Source of the DNA: an uncultured Crocinitomix sp.
GTDB taxonomy: Bacteria; Bacteroidota; Bacteroidia; Flavobacteriales_D; Crocinitomicaceae
Assembly (NCBI GenBank): GCA_937136425.1
Contig: CAKZON010000070.1
Coordinates: 267,711-331,710, forward strand
Reading direction: 5' to 3'
Length of the DNA stretch: 64,000 bases
Part shown: in pieces, positions 17,356 through 27,112 of the stretch
How positions within the stretch are numbered: position 1 is the stretch's first letter
How the letters are laid out: each line of letters starts with the position of its first letter
Notes under the pieces: model-generated
What the model was told of the DNA's origin: nothing
The model's database searches: none
The model's input: only the letters and a program-made list of their open reading frames with translations
Made by a program: the position numbers and the translations under genes

Positions 17356-20136
17356 ATGGAATATAATTTTAAGGACATTGAGGCCAAATGGCAACAATAC
17401 TGGGCAGAAAACAAAACATTTAGTGCAGAAGACACATCAGACAAACCAAAATATTACGGTTTATCTATGTTCCCTTACCCTTCTGGCGCAGGTTTACATG
17501 TTGGTCACCCACTAGGTTATATTGCGTCTGATATCTATGCACGTTATAAAAAGCTTACGGGCCATAACGTTCTTCACCCAATGGGTTATGATTCATTTGG
17601 GCTTCCTGCTGAGCAATATGCCATTCAAACAGGACAGCATCCTGCCATAACAACTGAGACCAACCTCAACCGCTACAGAAAGCAGTTGGACAAAATTGGT
17701 TTTTCATTTGATTGGGACCGAGAAGTTAGAACATCAGACCCTTCTTATTATAAATGGACACAATGGATTTTCAAACAGCTTTATAATGCCTGGTACAATA
17801 AAGACGCTAAGAAGGCAGAAACCATTGACAACCTAGAAGTAATATTTGAAAACGAAGGAAATGCAAATGTAAATGCAGATTGCGCAGAAACAGCAACCTT
17901 CACCGCTACAGAATGGAAAGGATATTCTGAAGAAGAACGCCAAAAAATTCTAATGAATTATCGCCTTACTTTTTTGGCTGACTCATGGGTAAACTGGTGT
18001 CCTGCGCTTGGAACAGTTTTAGCAAATGACGAAATTAAAGATGGTGTTTCAGAAAGAGGTGGGCACCCTGTTGAGCAAAAATTAATGCGCCAATGGAGCA
18101 TGCGAATTACTGCCTATGCGGAGCGATTAATTAACGATTTGGACACAGTTGACTGGACTGACTCAATTAAAGATCAGCAGCGCAATTGGATTGGAAAATC
18201 AGTTGGTGCGTCCGTAGTCTTTAAAACGGAAAGCGGACATGATATTGAAGTGTTTACAACACGCCCTGACACAATTTACGGTGTTTCTTTTATGGTTTTA
18301 GCGCCAGAACATGAATTGGTTGCAGAACTAACAACAGATAAATACAAGGATGCAATAGCAACCTATCAAAAACAAACTAGTTTAAAAACAGAGCGTGATC
18401 GCCAAGCAGATGTAAAAACGATTAGTGGTGCATTTACAGGCGCATATGCTTTGCATCCTTTTACGGGTGAAAAAATAGAAATTTGGATTGCTGATTATGT
18501 ATTGGCAGGATATGGAACGGGTGCAGTAATGGCAGTTCCATGCGGTGACCAACGCGACTATGATTTTGCAGGGCATTTTGGAATTGATATTAAAAACATT
18601 TTTAAGGATGTAGACATTTCAGAAGCGGCTTATACTGAAAAAGATGCGGTAATTGCAGATTCTGACTTCTTAAATGATTTGCCTGCTAAAAAAGCGATCA
18701 AATTAGCGATATACGAAATTGAAAAACGTGGCTTTGGAAAAGGTCAAACGAACTATAGATTACGTGATGCTGTCTTTTCAAGACAACGTTATTGGGGAGA
18801 ACCATTCCCAGTTTATTATAAAGGAGACACTCCTTATTTAGTTCCTGATGCAGATTTACCTGTGACACTTCCAGAGGTTGATAAATATCTACCAACTGAG
18901 GATGGTGAACCGCCTTTGGCAAGAGCCGAAAATGATGCCTGGAATGTATTTATGGGCGACCGAATGGAGTATAATACTATGCCTGGTTGGGCAGGTTCTT
19001 CATGGTACTTTTTAAGATATATGGATCCTCAAAATGAGGAAGCTTTTGTATCTAAAGAAAAAGCTGATTACTGGAATCAAGTTGATTTATATATTGGTGG
19101 ATCAGAGCACGCTACGGGTCACTTATTATATTCAAGATTTTGGACCAAGTTTTTATATGACATGGGCTTTATTAGTTTTAATGAGCCGTTTAAGAAGATG
19201 ATTAATCAGGGGATGATTTTGGGGAAATCTGCCATTGCTTATATTTCTGATGACGGAAAACTTCACTCATATGACACAATAAAGGATCAAATAAAAACGG
19301 GTGGATATCGCGAAGTCAAAATCTGGATTGATTTATTAAATGATGATGAGTCTATTAAAATTGATGAGTTACGCTTATGGCAACCTCAGTTTAAAGATAT
19401 TGAAATTGTCACTAATGTTGAAGGAAAGATCATAGTGAGGAGAGAAGTTGACAAGATGTCAAAACGTTGGTTTAATGTCGTTAACCCTGATGAGCTTTGC
19501 AATAAATTCGGCGCTGACACCCTACGTTGTTACGAAATGTTCTTAGGGCCATTAGAGCAAGCAAAACCATGGGATACTAAAGGAATTAACGGTGTACACA
19601 ACTTCTTACGCAAGTTCTGGCGACTATTTCATGATACTGAAAACAATTTTGTAATAACAGAAGGAGAAGCGGATAAAAAGGCATTAAAGACGTTGCACAA
19701 AACCATCAAAAAAATTCAAGACGATTTAGAGCGTTTTTCATTTAATACGGCAGTGTCCAACTTTATGATTGCGACAAATGAATTAACAGAGCAAAAATGC
19801 AATAACAAAGCCATTTTATCTGAATTGTTGATTTTAGTTTCAAGCTACGCTCCACACATTGCGGAAGAGTTATGGGCTAAATTGGGTAACGCTGAAAGCA
19901 TTACAAAAGCAAGTTTCCCAACTTTTAATCCAGCATTTTTGGTTGAAGCCAACTTTGAGTATCCGGTTTCTTTTAACGGTAAAATGCGTTTCAAACTTTC
20001 TTTACCAACAGAAATGTCGAAAGAGGATGTTGAAGCAGCAGTTTTAGCAGACGAGCAATCAGCAAGATACTTGGATGGTAAGACGCCTAAAAAAGTAATT
20101 GTGGTGCCTAAAAGGATTGTAAACGTTGTGGTTTAA
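17356..20136 (+). CDS. leuS: Leucyl-tRNA synthetase
   Basis: The 926-residue class I synthetase charges tRNA-Leu. It has the HIGH-type motif in PYPSGAGLHVGHPLGY (residues ~37-52), the CP1 editing domain with TRPDTIYGVSFMVLAPEH near residue 300 and GYGTGAVMAVPCGDQRDY near residue 380, and KMSKRW near residue 695. An insert around residues 640-690 (ISDDGKLHSYDTIK, then REVKIWIDLLNDDESIK) sits between the catalytic halves, as seen in many Bacteroidetes LeuRS. Length is normal for the group. The stop leaves 55 nt to a lipoprotein gene. Confidence 0.97.
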   Translation: MEYNFKDIEAKWQQYWAENKTFSAEDTSDKPKYYGLSMFPYPSGAGLHVGHPLGYIASDIYARYKKLTGHNVLHPMGYDSFGLPAEQYAIQTGQHPAITTETNLNRYRKQLDKIGFSFDWDREVRTSDPSYYKWTQWIFKQLYNAWYNKDAKKAETIDNLEVIFENEGNANVNADCAETATFTATEWKGYSEEERQKILMNYRLTFLADSWVNWCPALGTVLANDEIKDGVSERGGHPVEQKLMRQWSMRITAYAERLINDLDTVDWTDSIKDQQRNWIGKSVGASVVFKTESGHDIEVFTTRPDTIYGVSFMVLAPEHELVAELTTDKYKDAIATYQKQTSLKTERDRQADVKTISGAFTGAYALHPFTGEKIEIWIADYVLAGYGTGAVMAVPCGDQRDYDFAGHFGIDIKNIFKDVDISEAAYTEKDAVIADSDFLNDLPAKKAIKLAIYEIEKRGFGKGQTNYRLRDAVFSRQRYWGEPFPVYYKGDTPYLVPDADLPVTLPEVDKYLPTEDGEPPLARAENDAWNVFMGDRMEYNTMPGWAGSSWYFLRYMDPQNEEAFVSKEKADYWNQVDLYIGGSEHATGHLLYSRFWTKFLYDMGFISFNEPFKKMINQGMILGKSAIAYISDDGKLHSYDTIKDQIKTGGYREVKIWIDLLNDDESIKIDELRLWQPQFKDIEIVTNVEGKIIVRREVDKMSKRWFNVVNPDELCNKFGADTLRCYEMFLGPLEQAKPWDTKGINGVHNFLRKFWRLFHDTENNFVITEGEADKKALKTLHKTIKKIQDDLERFSFNTAVSNFMIATNELTEQKCNNKAILSELLILVSSYAPHIAEELWAKLGNAESITKASFPTFNPAFLVEANFEYPVSFNGKMRFKLSLPTEMSKEDVEAAVLADEQSARYLDGKTPKKVIVVPKRIVNVVV

Positions 20137-20191
20137 AACGAATTACCCAACGCATATTGGTCGACTTACGTTAACGATAAAAAGTTAACCT

Positions 20192-20731
20192 ATGAAACAC
20201 TTTGTTATTTTACTTGCAATTCCATTGCTTATTGCATCTTGTAAGAAAGAAAACCTGAAAAAAATAGATGGTATAAACTACCCTACTGAAAGTCAGTTTT
20301 TTGATGTAAACAATGATGGAACAGCAGATTTTGAACTCCGATTTACGCAGGTATCAAGCAAAGATATTCCTATTTCTGAATCTATCGTTACAGGTAGATT
20401 AGTGGAGCTAAATTCCACCCTAATACTTCCTCATACTTCTGGGAAAACCTTAAAATTAACCAAAGGAGACCAAATTGATAGACCAGGCGAATTCATAGAT
20501 TTGGTGTACTATGAGCGACAAATAGTTTCAAGAGAATGGGATGGAAATCAATGGGACGAATATTGGACAGTTGATGCGGTATCAGAAGAGACTTATTATT
20601 TAGGTTATTTATTAAATAGTAATTCAGAAAACAACTTGGGTTGGGTGCAATTTGACATCAACAAAGAAGATGCTACCGTTACCATAGTAGAATCAAAGCA
20701 AACTAGTGAGGACTTTATAGTAATTGACTAG
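20192..20731 (+). CDS. Lipoprotein of unknown function
   Basis: The 179-residue product has a lipoprotein signal (IPLLIASCKKEN, Cys17) and a beta-rich body. FFDVNNDGTADFELRF near residue 36 looks like a single calcium-binding D-x-N-x-D loop of the dockerin or FG-GAP kind. No family is recognised. It is 55 nt after leuS and could be read from the leuS transcript, since no promoter or terminator is evident between them. Confidence 0.6.
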   Translation: MKHFVILLAIPLLIASCKKENLKKIDGINYPTESQFFDVNNDGTADFELRFTQVSSKDIPISESIVTGRLVELNSTLILPHTSGKTLKLTKGDQIDRPGEFIDLVYYERQIVSREWDGNQWDEYWTVDAVSEETYYLGYLLNSNSENNLGWVQFDINKEDATVTIVESKQTSEDFIVID

Positions 20732-20844
20732 GGTTTTTACTTAAAAAAAAGTAATTGTATTTCCATAATGGATTGTTGAAATTGAGGAATAAAACCAACG
20801 CCATTAGCCTTTATCCCGTGTTTATATAAAACCATTACTTAATT

Positions 20845-21477
20845 ATGAAACGGTATCTACTTCTCCTCATAATGGGATTAAGTCTAACTTCATTCTCCCA
20901 ACAGCTCCAACTCACACCAAGCTTTGGTGCATCAACTTATTATCGCATTTTTCCGGATGAATATTATAGTAATCCAAATGATTTTAAATTGACAACTAAT
21001 GCCGGTTTCACGTACATCCATCACTTAGAAAAAATATCTTTCAGTATTGGTGTAGACATCACGAACTATGCTGGAAAACATTTAGACGGTTCTTACGGTA
21101 TGTCCCATTACTATAAGTCTGAAGGAGACTTCAGCAATAAAACAATTGGCTTTACTTTCGGTTTAATTGATAAAATGTTTAATGATAAACTTGAGATGAA
21201 TTATGGGTTTAGCATTAATTATCGGACTGCAAGTTCAAGAACGGGATATGTAAGTTGGGCAACTATTGGAGGAGATGCTCATTATTCAAACCTAGACTCA
21301 GAAGGAGGAAAAAAGACGTTAACCTTTTTGACTTATGGCATTTCCTATCCGGTTGCAATAAGTGAGCAAATGGCAATTGTGCCACAATATCAAATGGCTA
21401 TTGGTATCACACAAGAATATAACGACTATCGTCGTTGGAGCAATTATTTAGGTTGCGGGCTTAGGTATCAATTTTAA
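20845..21477 (+). CDS. Putative outer-membrane beta-barrel protein
   Basis: The 210-residue product has a signal peptide (MKRYLLLLIMGLSLTSFS) and alternating beta strands rich in Tyr, Phe and Gly, ending in CGLRYQF with a terminal Phe, as in outer-membrane barrels. It resembles the 2664-3404 product in style but shows no obvious sequence match to it. Function unknown. It converges on the cytochrome/oxygenase-like gene. Confidence 0.6.
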   Translation: MKRYLLLLIMGLSLTSFSQQLQLTPSFGASTYYRIFPDEYYSNPNDFKLTTNAGFTYIHHLEKISFSIGVDITNYAGKHLDGSYGMSHYYKSEGDFSNKTIGFTFGLIDKMFNDKLEMNYGFSINYRTASSRTGYVSWATIGGDAHYSNLDSEGGKKTLTFLTYGISYPVAISEQMAIVPQYQMAIGITQEYNDYRRWSNYLGCGLRYQF

Positions 21478-21488
21478 AAAAAATAAAA

Positions 21489-21519
21489 GAGGCATCTACG
21501 TTAACGCAAATGCCTCTCA
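21489..21519 (-). terminator. Rho-independent terminator for the secreted oxygenase-like gene
   Basis: GAGGCAT pairs with ATGCCTC around a loop containing the palindrome GTTAAC. On the minus strand it is followed by TTTTATTTTTTTT, 22 nt after the stop at 21541. On the plus strand no T-run follows, so it mainly serves the minus-strand gene. Confidence 0.8.
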
Positions 21520-21540
21520 CCTTTCATAGAGGTTGGTTGG

Positions 21541-23118
21541 TTATCTCTTTATAATTCGTCCTGAATAATGTTTACCGTTAATGAGCATTGAATAATTATA
21601 CAACCCATTAGACACTTCTGTTTCAATTTCTGATTTTCCGTCCCAAGTGACAGACTGTGCGCCTTGCTCCTGTTCACCGCGATATAATCTCCGCACTATC
21701 TTTCCGCTCATGTCATAAATAAACAAACTGACAAAGCTCTTTTCGGTTAAGTTATATTCTATTGCAATGGTTTCATCAAATGGATTTGGATAAACGGATA
21801 TTTCCTTATTTGGCAAGGTTTCTTCACCTGCACTTAAATCCTCCAAGTAAATTGTATTTAAACTGTCTAAATTGACAAATTCATCCCCTTCTTCATATCC
21901 CATAATATGGAAATACACTAAGAACATTTCATCTGTCGTATTGAAACCTGGCCCAACATCAACAGGAGGATCTGAAGGGTTATGTGGATTACCACTTGTA
22001 TTATCAAACTCGGCTTTTCCTCTTAAATTACTTCCAGCAGGCATTTTTTGCATGTATTCGAACCAATAAAAGTCTTGCCAATCAAAATCCCATCTAGGAA
22101 TTCTAACAAAAGGTATTGTATCTCCTCCTGGATCTAACGCATACGCTTCAATTGATTTACCTAAAAGGTGCATGTGTGGAAAAGTACTTAACACAGTTAC
22201 ATCAAGCGCAATATCATCATATGCCGCATTTACAGTAGTAACTTCATCTGCAGGTAAATCAAATTCCCAATTTTGCAAGAACGCCCCTGCCAAAATTTCT
22301 CTGAAATCATCTACAGGCTCGTCATAAAAGTAAAAATGCACTTTAGTTTGATCATACTCACCATAACTTCCGTGCGGGTAATGCATTGCAAATACAACAT
22401 TTGAACCAGCGGCCAAAACCATCCCAGCAGAAAAATCTTCTGAACTTGGGAAAATTGTTGGTCTTGCACCAGGTGTATAACCAGCCATTAAAGGATCAAC
22501 AGTAGGTCCACCACAATTTCCTCCAATCGTATCCGTCGGATAATCACCTTCGGCATCTGCATGGACTAAACAATGGTGCACAATTGAAGAATTTCCTGGA
22601 ATAATTTCTATCGCCTTCACTTTTTTATCTTCCGTTAAACCTGTTGGCAATGAAAGACAGATATAATCATCAAACTCCTCGGTTGCCTTACTCATATAAA
22701 GCGGCATTTCTACCACCAAATCAGGTGTGCCCGGTAAAAGTTGCTCAGCATCAAATACAGGAGGGGGTGGTGCCAATTCCGGATCACCTTCAAGTCCTCC
22801 ACCATTTGCCCAATCAATTATCGTATTTCTTTCATATTCTGTCAATATTCTTTCGTCAAAATAATGTTGGAAAGAAGAATCTGGCATCCATGGCGGCATT
22901 ATATTATATTCTACATACGATTGAATTAGAGAACGATAATCGTAAGCTGTAGAATATTCTAAGATTGAAAAAGGAGCAACTCCTTCTGGATGATGACACT
23001 TTGCGCATTTATCAAAAAATATCTCTGCAGCATCCTCACTCCAAGTAGGTTGAGCCATAGCAGAAATTGATAAAAAAGCAAAAATAAAAGAGAGTAAAAG
23101 TTGTTTCATGCAGTACAT
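21541..23118 (-). CDS. Secreted cytochrome c / copper type II monooxygenase-like protein with T9SS sorting domain
   Basis: The 525-residue protein has a signal peptide (better from Met4 at 23109), then a heme motif CAKCH (C38, C41, H42) with possible axial Met in MPPWMPD. The middle (NSSIVHHCLVHADAEG, VVFAMHYPHGSYG, LSTFPHMHLLGKSIEAYAL) has paired His and HxH patterns of the copper type II ascorbate-dependent monooxygenase fold. The last ~80 residues (EISVYPNPFDETIAIEYNLT, then ISNGLY-like end and GRIIKR) are a T9SS type A sorting domain with FlgD-like Ig fold. So it is an exported, surface or extracellular redox protein. Substrate is unknown; copper loading is inferred. Confidence 0.8.
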   Translation of the reverse strand: MYCMKQLLLSFIFAFLSISAMAQPTWSEDAAEIFFDKCAKCHHPEGVAPFSILEYSTAYDYRSLIQSYVEYNIMPPWMPDSSFQHYFDERILTEYERNTIIDWANGGGLEGDPELAPPPPVFDAEQLLPGTPDLVVEMPLYMSKATEEFDDYICLSLPTGLTEDKKVKAIEIIPGNSSIVHHCLVHADAEGDYPTDTIGGNCGGPTVDPLMAGYTPGARPTIFPSSEDFSAGMVLAAGSNVVFAMHYPHGSYGEYDQTKVHFYFYDEPVDDFREILAGAFLQNWEFDLPADEVTTVNAAYDDIALDVTVLSTFPHMHLLGKSIEAYALDPGGDTIPFVRIPRWDFDWQDFYWFEYMQKMPAGSNLRGKAEFDNTSGNPHNPSDPPVDVGPGFNTTDEMFLVYFHIMGYEEGDEFVNLDSLNTIYLEDLSAGEETLPNKEISVYPNPFDETIAIEYNLTEKSFVSLFIYDMSGKIVRRLYRGEQEQGAQSVTWDGKSEIETEVSNGLYNYSMLINGKHYSGRIIKR

Positions 23119-23235
23119 TATTTTAATGCTATCGTCACCAAAATTAACTCATAAACTATGCAAGGCAAGCTCTAGTAATTTGATAGACAACCACCAAATA
23201 TAATGTTAATTCCCATTAAATCAAAGTAATCACCC

Positions 23236-24393
23236 CTATCCGATCAGATTCGAGGCAAAGATTCGTGTCTGTTTATCCGTTTCAAATAACTGCTCCAAAC
23301 TTGGATTTTTTATGAAGGCTAATTCACTTACAGCCTTTTCATTGATCTCTGCAATTTCTAAAAATTTGATCTTATCAGCTAAAAAAGCTGCCACAGAAAT
23401 TTCGTTAGCTGCATTTAAAACACAAGGAGCATTTCCTCCTTTTTCCATTACCTCATATGCCAATCTCAAATTTGTAAAAGTTTCCAAATCTGGTTTTTCA
23501 AATGTCAGTGTTGGATAATCCATAAAATTAAATCGCTCAAAGTCCGTTTCTAAACGATTAGGATATGTTAAAGCATACTGAATTGGCAACTTCATATCAG
23601 GTAACCCCATTTGAGCTTTCATTGATCCATCTTTAAATTGGACTAAAGAGTGAACAATAGATTGAGGATGTACAATTACATCAATTTGCTCATTCTTTAA
23701 ACCGAATAACCATTTTGCTTCAATCACTTCTAAACCTTTATTCATCATTGAGGCAGAATCAATGGTGATTTTTGCACCCATTTCCCAATTGGGATGTTTG
23801 AGCGCCTGTTCTTTAGTTGTGTTTTGCAAATCTGCCCGCTTTTTGCCGCGGAATGGACCACCCGAAGCAGTCAAATAAATTTTCTCTATTGGGTTTTGAT
23901 ATTCCCCTGTTAAACATTGAAAAATTGCAGAATGTTCAGAATCTACCGGATAAATATTAACTCCTTTTTGTCTTGCTAGCTTAGTAATGATCTCACCAGC
24001 AACAACAAGAGTTTCTTTATTTGCCAACGCAATATTCTTTCCTGCTTCAATTGCCGCTATTGTAGGTTTCAATCCAGAAAACCCAACTAAGGCCGTTAAA
24101 ACTATGTCCACCTCATCCATTTGCGTAACCTGTGCCAATGCCTCTTCTCCAGTATACACATTAATATCTGCATCAAATAAAGCACTCTCTACTTTTTCAT
24201 ACAGTGATTCATCTGCAATAACCACCACGTTTGGGCGAAACTCTAAAGCTTGTTCAATTAACAAGTCTGCATTTCGATTGGCTGTTAAAACAGAAAGTTC
24301 AAAAATTTCAAGATAGGATTTCACCACCTCGAGTGTTTGAGTTCCAATTGATCCTGTTGAACCTAAAAGCGCTATCTTTTTCTTTTCTGACAT
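23236..24393 (-). CDS. dxr: 1-deoxy-D-xylulose 5-phosphate reductoisomerase
   Basis: The 385-residue enzyme makes 2-C-methyl-D-erythritol 4-phosphate with NADPH, the committed step of the MEP isoprenoid pathway. It has the NADPH motif LLGSTGSIGTQTLEV (residues 9-23), ALANKETLVVAGE (~123-135), PVDSEHSAIFQCL (~149-161), the substrate loop TASGGPFRG (~176-184) and SASMMNKGLEVIEA (~213-226). Length matches the family. It stands alone on the minus strand with its start facing the tRNA-Leu promoter region. Confidence 0.97.
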   Translation of the reverse strand: MSEKKKIALLGSTGSIGTQTLEVVKSYLEIFELSVLTANRNADLLIEQALEFRPNVVVIADESLYEKVESALFDADINVYTGEEALAQVTQMDEVDIVLTALVGFSGLKPTIAAIEAGKNIALANKETLVVAGEIITKLARQKGVNIYPVDSEHSAIFQCLTGEYQNPIEKIYLTASGGPFRGKKRADLQNTTKEQALKHPNWEMGAKITIDSASMMNKGLEVIEAKWLFGLKNEQIDVIVHPQSIVHSLVQFKDGSMKAQMGLPDMKLPIQYALTYPNRLETDFERFNFMDYPTLTFEKPDLETFTNLRLAYEVMEKGGNAPCVLNAANEISVAAFLADKIKFLEIAEINEKAVSELAFIKNPSLEQLFETDKQTRIFASNLIG

Positions 24394-24641
24394 TAATGCA
24401 AAAATAAGGTTTGTTAAATATAAACGGTTTGAATTTAGAATCGAATCTAAAATTATGAGCTTAATTCAATAAGAATAAAAACAACTATCAATCCATTTAG
24501 TTCATAACCACTGAGAATTATTATCTGCACGGAGCACTGTGAATTGGGCGTTTTTTCTGCTTAAAACAGTATTTCACACCCCAATCAATTTACTATTCTT
24601 TAAAATTTGATTCTTAGTTACTTCGTTTTTTTTATCATTTT

Positions 24642-24672
24642 TTTGGTTGAATAAAAAATCTCCTTATCTTTG
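24642..24672 (+). promoter_or_regulatory. Bacteroidetes promoter of tRNA-Leu (and probably tig)
   Basis: TTTG at 24642-24645, then 19 nt, then TATCTTTG at 24665-24672 matches the TTTG-N19-TAnnTTTG consensus of the Bacteroidetes primary sigma factor. The tRNA begins 38 nt downstream. The rest of the 24394-24709 gap is AT-rich and shows no gene; a small inverted repeat (CTTC-aaaagt-GAAG) follows the -7 box. Confidence 0.85.
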
Positions 24673-24709
24673 CACTCCCTTCTTCAAAAGTGAAGAAATA
24701 GTGCGTAAT

Positions 24710-24791
24710 GCGGGTGTGGTGAAATTGGTAGACATGCTAGACTTAGGATCTAGTGCTTCACGGCGTGTGGGTTCGAGTCCCTCCACCCGCA
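24710..24791 (+). tRNA. tRNA-Leu, anticodon TAG
   Basis: The 82-nt gene folds as a class II tRNA: GCGGGTG pairs with CACCCGC, the anticodon stem CTAGA/TCTAG holds loop CTTAGGA with anticodon TAG (reads CUA), a variable arm (TGCTTCACGGCGT) and the T-loop GTTCGAGTCC follow. The 3' CCA is not encoded, as is common in Bacteroidetes. Confidence 0.97.
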
Positions 24792-24797
24792 CTAACA

Positions 24798-24827
24798 ATG
24801 GTCTAGGCTTAGCCTAGGCCATTTTTG
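24798..24827 (+). terminator. Terminator-like hairpin between tRNA-Leu and tig
   Basis: ATGGTCTAGGC-tta-GCCTAGGCCAT is a strong stem followed by TTTTTG. It lies only 6 nt after the tRNA and 22 nt before the trigger factor ATG, leaving no room for a separate tig promoter after it. Confidence 0.8.
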
Positions 24828-24849
24828 TTTAAAACAAAATTTGATAACA

Positions 24850-26187
24850 ATGAATGTTGTAGAGGAAAAAATTGACGATTTAAATGCAATTCTTAGAGTA
24901 ACAATTACTCCTGAGGATTACTCAGAAAATGTAAACAAGGTCATTAATGATTACCGTAAACAGGCAAATATCCCTGGATTTAGACCAGGAAAAATTCCTG
25001 TGAGCTTGATTAAAAAGAAATATGGTAAGTCTATTTTGGCTGAAGAGTTGAATAAAATGGTGAATCAATCCATCAATGATTTTATTACAACGAACAAATT
25101 AAACGTATTGGGTAATCCATTACCGAAAGCTGATGAAGAAGTAAAAGGTGATTTTGCTAATCCTGAAGAATTCGAATTTGCATATGAAATTGGTGTTGCT
25201 CCTGAATTTGATGTTAAATTATCTAAAAGCAACAAGTTTGACTATTTAAAAGTTGAAGTTTCTGATGAAATGTTAGACAAAGAGGTTGATAACTTGGCAA
25301 AAAGATATGGAACCTTGGTTGCTGCTGAAGAAGCTGGTGAAAACGACATGGTTTTAGGTGAATTTACACAAGTTGGTGGCGAAATCAAAAACACGTCAAC
25401 AATTTCTCTTGAGTTTATAGAAGACGCAGAAGCTAAAAAAATGTTGGTAGGTCAAAAACCTGGTACAACTTTGACAGTTGATCCTCGCAAAGTTTCTAAA
25501 GGAACTGAAGATATGGCATCAATGTTAGCCATTTCTCCTGAAGAAGCAGAAACACTAGAAGGTGAATTTGAATTCAACATTACTGAAATCAAAACTATGG
25601 TGCCTGCTGCTGTTGATCAAGCATTGTTTGACAAACTTTTTGGTGAAGGAGCAGTTAAATCAGAAGAAGAGTTAAGAGAAAAGATTAGCGGAGATTTAGA
25701 ACGTATGTTCGGAAATGACTCAGATCGTTTGTTCAGCCAAAAAATTAGTGATGCTTTAATTGAAAAAACTTCATTTGAATTACCAGATGAGTTTTTAAAG
25801 CGTTGGATCATGGCATCAAGCGAAAAAGAAATTTCTAAAGAAGAAATTGATGCAGATTTTGAGAACTACAAAAAGAGTTTAAAATGGCAGTTAATTCAAA
25901 ATAAACTGATCAAAGAAAACGACATTAAAGTAGAAAACGAAGAAATTCTAGAGTACACAAAAGGACTGTTAATCAACCAATTTGCTCAGTATGGAATGCC
26001 AGCACCTGAGGAAGATGTATTGAATGAACAAGCAAGAAACGTACTTCAAAATAAAGAAGAAGCAAACAAAATTTATGACAACGTTTACGGTGTAAAAATG
26101 TTGAACTTTTTCAAAAACACGGTTAAATTGAACGAAAAATCAATGCCTTATGATGATTTCATCAAGGTAGCTTACGGTCAAAACTAA
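24850..26187 (+). CDS. tig: Trigger factor (ribosome-associated chaperone and prolyl isomerase)
   Basis: The 445-residue product has the ribosome-binding N-terminal domain with the signature FRPGKIPVSLIKKKYG (near residues 43-58), a middle FKBP-like domain and a helical C-terminal domain. The open frame extends three codons upstream through a TTG, but the ATG at 24850 gives the family start MNVVEEKIDDLNA. The FKBP part (residues ~150-250) keeps few aromatic active-site residues, so isomerase activity may be weak; this is common in Bacteroidetes. It is followed by a terminator and then clpP. Confidence 0.93.
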   Translation: MNVVEEKIDDLNAILRVTITPEDYSENVNKVINDYRKQANIPGFRPGKIPVSLIKKKYGKSILAEELNKMVNQSINDFITTNKLNVLGNPLPKADEEVKGDFANPEEFEFAYEIGVAPEFDVKLSKSNKFDYLKVEVSDEMLDKEVDNLAKRYGTLVAAEEAGENDMVLGEFTQVGGEIKNTSTISLEFIEDAEAKKMLVGQKPGTTLTVDPRKVSKGTEDMASMLAISPEEAETLEGEFEFNITEIKTMVPAAVDQALFDKLFGEGAVKSEEELREKISGDLERMFGNDSDRLFSQKISDALIEKTSFELPDEFLKRWIMASSEKEISKEEIDADFENYKKSLKWQLIQNKLIKENDIKVENEEILEYTKGLLINQFAQYGMPAPEEDVLNEQARNVLQNKEEANKIYDNVYGVKMLNFFKNTVKLNEKSMPYDDFIKVAYGQN

Positions 26188-26219
26188 ACCAGAAATATAA
26201 TTTCACTTTATTATTCGAA

Positions 26220-26256
26220 AAAATAATACCTATATTTATGGGTATTATTTTTTTTG
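26220..26256 (+). terminator. Rho-independent terminator after tig
   Basis: AATAATACC pairs with GGTATTATT around TATATTTATG-like loop, then TTTTTTT. It separates tig from the clp operon. Confidence 0.85.
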
Positions 26257-26408
26257 CGTTAAATCCGCTGAAAGTGGCAATAAAATGTTGAACTATTTAG
26301 TTTACACATTCGCCAATCAAATTTGGATAATTGCATTCAATTTCTGTATAGGATAAATAGCAACATTAAAGTAATTACAATACACTTATTAAAACGAAAA
26401 CTAATTAC

Positions 26409-27101
26409 ATGTTTGGAAAAGACGAATTTAGAAAATACGCTACAAAGCATCACGGAATCAATGGAACGGCAGTAGATAATTACATCACTTCATCATTGAC
26501 TCCTTACATCATGGAAGAGCGCCAAATGAACATTACGCAAATGGACGTTTTCTCCCGTTTAATGATGGACAGAATTATATTTTTAGGTACGGGGATTGAT
26601 GATCACGTGGCGAATATAATTACTGCACAATTATTATTCTTAGAATCGGTTGACCCTAAAAAAGATATTCAAATTTATTTGAACTCACCTGGTGGAGGCG
26701 TTTATGCTGGTTTAGGAATTTATGATACTATGCAGTATATCTCACCAGATGTTGCAACAATTTGTACAGGTATGGCAGCATCAATGGGAGCTGTATTATT
26801 ATGTGCAGGTGCAGAAGGAAAAAGATCTGCATTGCCACATTCAAGAGTTATGATTCACCAACCGTTAGGTGGTGCTCAAGGTCAGGCATCTGATATTGAA
26901 ATTACAGCTCGCGAAATTCAAAAATTAAAGAAAGAATTGTACGACATTATTGCGAAGCATTCAGGAAAAGATTATGAAACTGTTTGGAAAGATTCAGATC
27001 GTGATTATTGGATGATTGCACAAGAAGCAAAGGATTACGGGATGGTTGATGAAGTGTTAGGAACACCTGTTGCAGCTGAAACGCATAATGCAGACAAATA
27101 G
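26409..27101 (+). CDS. clpP: ATP-dependent Clp protease proteolytic subunit
   Basis: The 230-residue serine protease forms the tetradecameric barrel that degrades unfolded substrates fed by ClpX. Active-site residues are S125 in [12 protein letters not shown] and H150 in [10 protein letters not shown]; the Asp is probably D195 near KDSDRDYW. An N-terminal propeptide of ~35 residues precedes the conserved region. clpX follows 11 nt later, so they form one operon, which is the usual order. Confidence 0.97.
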   Translation: MFGKDEFRKYATKHHGINGTAVDNYITSSLTPYIMEERQMNITQMDVFSRLMMDRIIFLGTGIDDHVANIITAQLLFLESVDPKKDIQIYLNSPGGGVYAGLGIYDTMQYISPDVATICTGMAASMGAVLLCAGAEGKRSALPHSRVMIHQPLGGAQGQASDIEITAREIQKLKKELYDIIAKHSGKDYETVWKDSDRDYWMIAQEAKDYGMVDEVLGTPVAAETHNADK

Positions 27102-27112
27102 ATAAAATAGTT

